In this document: one piece after another, positions 57,112 through 64,000 of the stretch
Layout of the letters: every line of letters starts with the position of its first letter
Position numbering within the stretch: position 1 is the first letter of the stretch
DNA from: Yamagishiella unicocca
Taxonomy: Eukaryota; Chlorophyta; Chlorophyceae; Chlamydomonadales; Volvocaceae
DNA: 64,000 nucleotides
Assembly: GCA_003116995.1 (NCBI GenBank)
Contig: BDSL01000123.1
Coordinates: 124,001-188,000 of the forward strand
Direction of reading: 5' to 3'
Notes under the pieces: model-generated
Databases searched by the model: none
The model's input: only the letters and a program-made list of their open reading frames with translations
What the model was told of the DNA's origin: nothing
Program-made: the position numbers and the translations under genes

Positions 57112-58793
57112 CTAGTCCTGGTCTCGCGCCTGCTCCTGGTCCGCGTGCCGACCCCCCTCCTCCCCCCCGTGCTCCTCCCCCTCCTCCTCCCCCTCCTTCC
57201 CCCCCTGCTCCACCTCCTCCTCCTCCGTCTCCTCCTCCTCCTTCTTCTTCTTCTTGGCCGGCGCGCGCTTCTTGGCGGGGGCCTTCTTCGCGCCGGCAGG
57301 AGCCGCCTTGGCCTTGCGCTTCGCGCCCGTGGCCTTGTGCTTGGCAGCGTCCGGACCCTCCGCCGGACCCTCCGCATGAGCCTTGGCCACTTCCTGCGCG
57401 GGATGTCGTGCAAGACGTGGTGCGTGAGTTGGCTGGCAGGCAACCAGCAGATAACCGCGTAGTAGCGTAGCCAGCCTCAACAGGCTCGGCGTCTTGGGGT
57501 ACCCTGGTGTCTGAGGCACAACACGCACCTTTTTAGCACCGCCAGCACTTGCCCCGGCGCCTGCCGGCATCAGCTCCTTGAAACGCTGCCATACCACCGC
57601 CTTGTCCTCGTCCTTCAGCTCCGCCAACCCCGGCAGCTCGTCCACCCGGTGGTGGACTTTGAGCGCGTTGGCCACCACCCGGGAGGTGACGCACGCGAGG
57701 TGCCTGGTGACGTGGCGGGCGACGTGGCGGGTGACGAGTGGCGGGTGACGAGTGGCGGGTGATGAGTGGCGGGTGATGAGTGGCAGCTGACGTGGCGGGT
57801 GATGAGTGGCGGGTGATGAGTGGCAGCTGACGTGGCGGGTGATGAGTGGCGGGTGACGAGTGGCGGGTGACGAGTGGCGGGTGATGAGTGGCGGGTGATG
57901 AGTGGCAGCTGACGTGGCGGGTGATGAGTGGCGGGTGATGAGTGGCAGCTGACGTGGCGGGTGATGAGTGGCGGGTGATGAGTGGCAGCTGACGTGGCGG
58001 GTGATGAGTGGCGGGTGATGAGTGGCAGCTGACGTGGCGGGTGATGAGTGGCGGGTGATGAGTGGCAGCTGACGTGGCGGGTGATGAGTGGCGGGTGATG
58101 AGTGGCAGCTGACGTGGCGGGTGATGAGTGGCGGGTGATGAGTGGCAGCTGACGTGGCGGGTGATGAGTGGCAGCTGACGCACCAGGTAGCTGGTATCAA
58201 AGGGCCGCAGACGGCAGGAGATAGGTTGTGGCGCTTGGAACACCGGGCAGGGCTATGGTCTGGTCGTGTTTCGGGACTAAAAACGGACTTGAGGCCCCTG
58301 TGCCCCGGCAAGCAAGCACCGCGAACCAGCCGTAAGATGAGCCAGCTCGGCCCATTGCCAGGCATGCCAGCCAGCTCCGGAAGCCCTTGCGTCTGCCTTA
58401 CCCATCCCGCAATCACCCCTACACTACTGCCATAACCGCACCTAGAGGGTGCTGCCCCTCGAGATGCCCAACCCACCGGTGGCTGGTGTGGGTGCGGTCG
58501 TCGCCGCTGGATTGGACGCTGAGCCGCATCACGCCCTGATCGATGGAGCTCTTGCACGCTGGGGGGCAGGGGGGAGATGCCCGGAAAGCGGGGGCGAACG
58601 GTCGGCAGGTCGTGGCGGGGTTTTGCTGCAGCAACAAGTATGCCGTCACGCCAGCGCTCCAGATGCGCTTGCTACACAGCCGGCGGTGAGGCGGGAGCCG
58701 CGCAGCGTCGCGCAACGACACGGCTAGCACGCCCCCACCTGCGCATTTGCCGCGACCGCTCTTCGCGTACTCGACTGTGTAGGTGGACGCCAT
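57112..58793 (-). CDS. Small PARP-type zinc-finger protein with basic/acidic tail, 197 aa
   Basis: Exons: 58793-58739, 58558-58477, 57703-57529, 57393-57112; phases close to 198 codons. The start MASTYTVEYAKSGRGKCAAC and following CKSSIDQGVMRLSV match the PARP-type zinc finger. The zinc ligands are C17, C20, and an H-x-x-C in RHLACVT; the first two lie on either side of intron 1 and the rest after intron 2. The helix VDELPGLAELKDEDKAVVW completes the domain. Residues from about 105 on are histone-H1-like: Lys/Ala/Pro runs (KKAPAKKRAPAKKKKK), then Glu/Gly runs. There is no ADP-ribosyltransferase, BRCT or ligase domain. It probably recognises DNA nicks or breaks in the nucleus; partners are unknown. 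Intron 2 contains a 40-bp minisatellite. Confidence 0.92.
57706..58175. repeat. 40-bp minisatellite inside intron 2 of the zinc-finger gene
   Basis: The repeated unit contains AGTGGCAGCTGACGTGGCGG and GTGATGAGTGGCGGGTGATG. Near-identical 40-bp units run from about 57860 to 58150 (AGTGGCAGCT at 57901, 57941, 57981, 58021 and so on). The part nearest the intron acceptor (57706-57860) is more variable, with GTGACGAGTGGCGG variants. Confidence 0.95.
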
Positions 58794-60829
58794 CGGACTA
58801 GGGCTGGGAGCGGAGGAGTGAAGCTTCGTAAACGGCGGGCAGCACGGGAATGCAGCAATGGCTGGGCTGGAATCAGATGGTGGTGGCCTAGTTCAGCGAC
58901 TGTGGCGATTCGGGTGCGCGGCGAGCACTAGGGCCTCCAGCTGGTGTTGACCGAGGACCGAGATTGCGGTCCGGCCCAGTGCGAAAAACAAAAATCGGCG
59001 CCCAACAGTTTACGCTGCTGTCTTCCGGGTATCTAAGCGAAGCGAAATGGGAGCAGCGAACTGGGCCGGCCTGCGACACGATTGCGCGCGGGAAGGAAGG
59101 GGACTGTAGGCCTCGCTGGTTGTGTTCGACCAGCCTGGTTCCGACGGCGTTGCGTTGCGCAGAGTGGTGTCACTGTCACGTTGTAAGGTGGCTCGCTCAC
59201 CCACCCGACACCTCAGCGCTCCCCATGGATTGAGGTCGTCGGCTCCGCTGTCGGCTGCGTCGGATGAACGACGCGGTTTGACCGAGGCCCTGACTCACAG
59301 CTAGCCTTGTCCGGTGGTTTGTGCGAAAATGCTCTCTATCTCCTCTTATATGGGCATTGAAGGGATCCTTATTACTTTCCTTGTATCGACCGCAAAGATT
59401 ACTGGCGCGCAGCTGAGACCATTATCATCGGAAACTCCAGTCGCTCTGATGCTGACGAGGCGGGTACCACAAGACGCCCAACCCATCGCCTTGTGCGAAG
59501 GACGCTCCTCCCAGCTTCTAAAATCAACTCGTGGCGTGCGTATAGCTAACCTGCTGGGATGGTTGTCAAGTTTCGGCTGTGCTGGCAGACCCATGGACCG
59601 CCAGCCAGCGCCGCGGCAAATGATACCAGACAAAGACAGATATGTGACACACCCAGCAACATGTGTAAATCAAGCGGCCGCAAAGTACTTGTGACCGACG
59701 AGACCGCTGGCAGTGGCGCCGTTGTGGGTTAAGGCGGAACTCTCACCACTACACCGACCAGGCCCCGCAACTGTTCGGCTGCGCTGCTGGCCCTGCACAC
59801 ATTGTACACTGCGCCAGCCACTGCTCTCCAGACAATGCTGCGGGGGGGTGTTCGCTGATGCGCTTCACCTGGTTCAGCATTTCTCTTGCTCGCCTAGTTG
59901 CACTGAGTGTGACCGCAACTGAAGGTGCCTTTAGTGACAACAGCCTTAGCAAACGAGAAGCGAACAATGTTTGACTTTGCAGTGCAATGGTACAACAGTG
60001 CTACGAACGAGGCACGACCCGAAATGCCTAGACGAAACCCGAAGTCCGCGCCAGCCACGCAAACTACGCAAACTAGCAATGTCGTATGAGTTATAAACTA
60101 CGCCGAGCATCCTACTCAGCCGTCGGCGAGCAAGCGGTCGCTCAGTAAATCGTCCTGATTGACCACCCACCCGCTTGCTCTCAAGCGTACGCAAGCCACC
60201 CTCCTCCGTGCTTCCCCAGCGTCTCGGGAGTGACGTATGTTGCGCGAAACGCAAAAAATATTCCGCTTGCAAAACCGAACATCGACCTTGCACGCTGCGC
60301 CGCCTCCCGCCAATCGAACCTCACCTCATGCAACCCGCCCACGCTGCACCCTGCTGACTAATGCACCCGCCAAGGGGCGCCAAGCCACCTGCTATAAGAG
60401 AATATGAGGCTAATCCTCCACCAATTTGTCTCTTTTCCCGTGTATAATCCCCGTGCTATACTGCTCGCCCGCATCGTGTGTAATATACACGCAAACACGA
60501 CCCTCACGGGCTGCGACATTAGCGGCGCGCCCAAGCAAGCAGCCTAATCGATGACGGGGCCTTACGGCACCGTCAAATATGTATAAACAGGCGACAAGCT
60601 ACAAAGGACGCAAGCGCCCGAGCCTGGTATCTGCACCTCCTGCTTCGCCACAATCCGGAAGACGGCATAATCCGGGGCTTTGCTCCCCGACCCAACAACA
60701 CGCCGTCATCCCTCGCCCTCCCCGACCCAAAATCCCCTTTTCCGCAGGCAATGCAACAGTAATGAAGGGGATACGACATGCAGGCACCCCAGGTCATGGT
60801 CGACGCGGGCCCTGGTGGGCCCTCGGTCC
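58794..60829. other. Gene-free stretch: zinc-finger promoter and SulP 3' UTR
   Basis: No splice-bounded exon was recognised. A tRNA-like A-box (GTGTAGTGGTGAGAG on the minus strand at about 59742-59756) has no matching T-arm. AT-rich sequence at 60395-60500 is unremarkable. No minus-strand TGTAA was found within about 700 nt of 60830. Confidence 0.4.
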
Positions 60830-63800
60830 TCAAGCCGCCAGCCCGTGGTTCGCCGCCTCCTGCGCACTGGCCAGGTCCATGCAGCTGCTGCGCATCAGCA
60901 GCACCTGCAGCGCCACCAGCGCCCGGGGCTGGTGCGCCATTAGGCTGCCGTACGTGCCGCGGCTGATGCACAGCAGCTGGCAGGCGGTGGAGGAGCAGCG
61001 CACGGTGGCGGGGGCGGGGCGACCCAGGAAGAACTCCAGGGCGCCAACCACGACTCCGGTGCCGTGCTCCCGGGAGCTGCGAGGGGTGGGGCGGGTGTTT
61101 GGGTTTGGGATGGTTTCGGAGCGGCGGGGCCGCGGGTGCCGGATGCCGGCACTGGTCAGCCGGGGCGTTGGGAGCGTCGGCCGTGAAGCCGCACAGCCGC
61201 TCACTACCCAGCCCCATTCCACCAGTCGGACTTCCGCCGTGCAGAATCCCTCCCTCTCCCCCTCCAGCTTCCCCGAGCCCAGCGCCGTACCCGACGCGCA
61301 CGCCTCCCTCGTAGTGCTCCTCCTCCACCAGCGCGCCGAATTCGATGACGTACACATCCCGTACGGCAGATCCCCCGCCGTACAACACGTCTCCCAGCTG
61401 CAGCTGCTTGCGCGTGAGTGCGCCCTCCAGCGCCGCCACCAGGCCGCCCAGGTCCGAGGGCGTTGAGGGGAACACCTGGCGAGCCGGAGAAGAAGGCGGT
61501 GGGACAGGGTACAACATCGGTTCAAACCCGTCATCTGACAAAAGAGAAAAATGTAAGTTTCGAGGGGTTTAGATCGAGAAAAGTGGGGGGAGGATGCGAG
61601 GAGCGTGAGTGCGCGCGCGCATCACTGCGCCAACTGCTGTCGTCCGTAGGGTCCGGGCCATAAGCCCCACATGGCCGTACGGCAGCCGGCTCACCTCCCG
61701 CAGGTGCCTTCCCAGCAACTGCTGCAGCGACGCGGCCTGGCTGGGCGCAGACGCCATAAGGCCCACCGACATGGCCAGGCCCAGGTAGGCGTCCTCGCAG
61801 CAGCGCACCGCGGCGGCCACTTCCGAAAACTCCCAGCAGCCACCGGAGGAGGGGCCTGGGCCGGCGAACCGGCGATAGGGGAGAGATGAGACGGAGATAA
61901 GGGAGGTGAGGGCAGGACAGGAGACGTGAGCGCAGGCAGGTGGGATGGGTTGAACGGGTGATAGCTGGAAGGCTTCGCCCTAGGGGGAAGGCGGGGCGTT
62001 TCAAGGGAGGGTCCGTATCTTCGAGGCCGAGGGAGCGCGGTAGGTTTGAGTGTGAAGGGGGTGACGGAAGTGCGAAGCCCGGCAGGATTTGACCGTTAGT
62101 CACATCCGTCGGGTCCTGGGAGGTTGGTTTAAATGCGACACTTACGGACGAGGGGCGACTCCGAGGTCAGCTGCTGGTGGTGGTTGGTGTACTGCGGCTG
62201 GTGCTTGGAAGTCGGCGCCGCAGCGTCCGAGCCGTTCGCGCCCGCCTCACTGACGCTGCGGCCGCCGGCGGCGGCGGCGGCGCCACTGGCGGCGGCGAGC
62301 GAGCCCGATGCCGCCGGCGAGGCCGGCATGGTGTACGGCCGCAGCGGCAGTCCGTTGGCCTCCAGCAGCTCCCGCGAGTCAGGTCGTCTCAGGTTGGCGA
62401 AGATGACGTTGACGCTCTGGGAGGCTAGGGTGGAGACCAGGGTGGCGAAGGTGCGGGCGGCGGTGCTGTCGATACCGGTGACCGGCCTGCGGGTGTGCGG
62501 AAGGAGAAGGGGACGGAAGAGGGGGGGGAGGCAACGACGCGGGCATGGCTGAGGAGCGGACGGTAGCAGTAGCAGTACGAACAGCAACAGTAGCAGCCGC
62601 GGCAGCAGCAGCAGCAGCAGCAGCCCCCTGACCTCACCCGAAGTCCAGGATCAGCACCACCGGGGCGAGCGCTACCGCCTGCGCCGCCCTCCAGTGCCGC
62701 TCCGAGGGCGACGGCCCCCCCTCGCCGTCGCCGCTGCCCCCGCTGCCCCCCCCACGACCCGGAGCCGGCAGCGACGACGCCAGCGCCAGCGCACGCGGCT
62801 GCGGCTCCTGCCCGCCATCCTCCTGCGGCTGCGGGCTGGAGGCGGGGGCGCCGTCCGCAGCTTCTGTCGGTGCGTCCGGTGGTGACGTGGCGGAGGCCGC
62901 CGCCAGCACCGCCGCCGGCGCCGACGCCGCCACCGCCAAGGGCCCCGTGAGCAGGTCGCTGCGGCTGCCGTACTCCCCCTCCCGCCCCTCCCGCTGCTCC
63001 GCCGCCAGCGCCCACTCCTCCTGCTGCCGCTGCTCCTCCGCGCGCTCCTGTTAGGGTTCGGTCGGAGAGGACGGGACGGAGGGGGGTTGGCGTAAAGACC
63101 TGGTTACACGACATGGGTAGCGTAGCTGGCGCATACACTGGAGCACTTGGGTTGACTACCGAGAAACCTGTGGCGGTGGCCCGTCGGCGGCCGGTTAAAG
63201 GAAAAGGAACAAACTAAGCGTGTGACGCGAAAGACGGAGAACCGGGTTGGACCCATCTCGCCGCTCCCGCCCCGGCGCCCTCTCCCCCTTCCCCCACCGG
63301 TCCTTTTCTGTACCCCCCCCCCCCTTTCAAGAGCCGGCCCCCACTCGCCTGCAGCATCCTGGCCGCCAGCTGCAGCACCTGGTTGCTGAGGCCGGTGGAC
63401 GAGCCGAAGAACACGTAGCCGCCCAGGCGCAGCACCGCCATCCGGCGACCCAGCAGGTCCAGCGCGCTGCTGGTGTCGTACATGTGGGTGCGGCCGCTGC
63501 GGGCCGCCACCTGCCGCAGGGCGCTCACTTGGCTCTGTAGGGCGGCCGGAGGGGGGGAGATGAGGGCTAGGAAATGGACGGGCGAGAGAGGGCGAGGTAG
63601 GCTGGCCCTCAACCCCACGCCACCACCTCGCGCGCTCGCGGGGGGCTGTCCCCACCGCCCCACATCCCACACCCCTCCTCACCCCCTCCCCAACCTCCCT
63701 TCCCCATACGTCGCTCCAACGGGCTCCCCCCCCTCCCGCCGCACCTGTGCGTACTGGTACGCGAAGTACAGCGTCGCCATCACGATGCCCGCCGCGATCC

Positions 63801-63874
63801 CCAGCTCCAGCCCCCCGTTCATGATGGCGAGGAAGGTGGCCCACAGCAGCACGTACTCGCTGCGGCTCAGCTTC
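60830..63874 (-). CDS. SulP-family anion transporter with STAS and cNMP-like domains (C-terminal part; 5' part beyond window)
   Basis: Exons in the window: 63874-63745, 63534-63349, 63047-62638, 62486-62146, 61855-61695, 61475-61291, 61076-60830; all phases agree. The first ends the membrane domain (SEYVLLWATFLAIMNGGLEL, GIAAGIVMATLYFAYQYA). The STAS domain follows: AVLRLGGYVFFGS, then after a long Ala/Gly/Ser-rich insert VVLILDFG, then GIDSTAARTF and VNVIFANLR. The last two exons resemble a cyclic-nucleotide-binding fold (LGDVLYGGG, VRDVYVIEFGALVEE, GTGVVVGALEFFLGRPAP), but key Arg/Glu ligands are not obvious. The order SulP-STAS-cNMP is known from fungal and algal proteins. Expected role: sulfate or another anion/amino-acid transport across plasma or vacuolar membrane. 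One intron (63348-63048) has a GC donor. Confidence 0.92.
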
Positions 63875-64000
63875 CTGCAGCCAGGGGCGAAGGGGGGAAG
63901 GTGTGAGAGGAAACCCGCGGGTCGGCAGCGAGGGGAGGGAGGGAGGGGGGAGAGGGTGTATGCTGTATAGGCGGCGGCATGTTGAGAGATGCTTTGGACG
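63875..64000 (-). other. Intron of the SulP gene at the window edge
   Basis: The CAG acceptor for the exon starting at 63874 lies at 63875-63877. The remaining bases are G-rich on the plus strand and show no exon. Confidence 0.6.

Noticed and set aside
59725..59770. tRNA-like sequence on the minus strand (GGTCGGTGTAGTGGTGAGAG)
   Set aside because: It has an A-box-like stretch but no T-arm (GGTTCGA-type) or matching acceptor stem within 120 nt. It could be a decayed SINE head at most.

Overview
The window reads as nuclear DNA of a chlamydomonadalean (volvocine-type) green alga. It is very GC-rich, and its genes are cut by many short introns with GT(G/A)AG-type donors and pyrimidine-rich CAG acceptors. 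Several 3' ends carry the TGTAA poly(A) signal typical of this group, and the recognisable proteins include a plant-type CLC channel and an algal SulP-STAS-cNMP transporter. No prokaryotic operons, CRISPR arrays, or rRNA or tRNA genes were seen. Because genes are split, most long uninterrupted ORFs here are not genes; the longest (up to about 957 codons) lie in satellite DNA and only reflect a lack of stop codons. Layout. 1-8.0 kb: the 3' exon of an unidentified plus-strand gene, then a convergent minus-strand gene with EF-hand-like motifs, then a decayed non-LTR retrotransposon. 8.07-23.7 kb: a nearly gene-free satellite block made of three unrelated tandem repeats. Family A has about 50-bp monomers paired into 95/100-bp units and occurs in two arrays. 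Family B has a 57-bp unit and lies between the A arrays. Family C has a unit of about 226 bp, about 33 copies. 23.7-29.9 kb: degenerate exon-like pieces, a roughly 0.4-kb tandem repeat, and a small inverted-repeat element that carries a family C sequence. 29.9-32.1 kb: a spliced hAT-type transposase with one extra base and no C-terminus. 32.6-37.1 kb: a diverged G-rich repeat, scraps of a J-domain-like exon and a Ty3/gypsy polyprotein, and a 1.5-kb partial duplicate of the EF-hand gene's 5' part. 37.1-38.3 kb: the last two exons of an unrecognised acidic/polyQ protein. 40.5-41.5 kb: the 3' part of a minus-strand gene encoding a helical, tail-anchored protein. From 42.5 kb on the window is ordinary gene-dense chromosome, and gene models close with consistent exon phases. 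A 9-exon CLC-type chloride channel (932 aa, plus strand) is followed by three genes on the minus strand. These are a 16-exon CAMK-like Ser/Thr kinase (530 aa), a 4-exon PARP-type zinc-finger protein (197 aa) with a minisatellite in intron 2, and the 3' seven exons of a SulP anion transporter with STAS and cNMP-like domains that runs off the right edge. The last genes are independent housekeeping or transport loci rather than one pathway; CLC and SulP both move anions, but nothing in the sequence links their regulation. No clear new defence or metabolic system was found. The most unusual content is the satellite block, its shared sequences with a small inverted-repeat element, and the partial duplication of a neighbouring gene.
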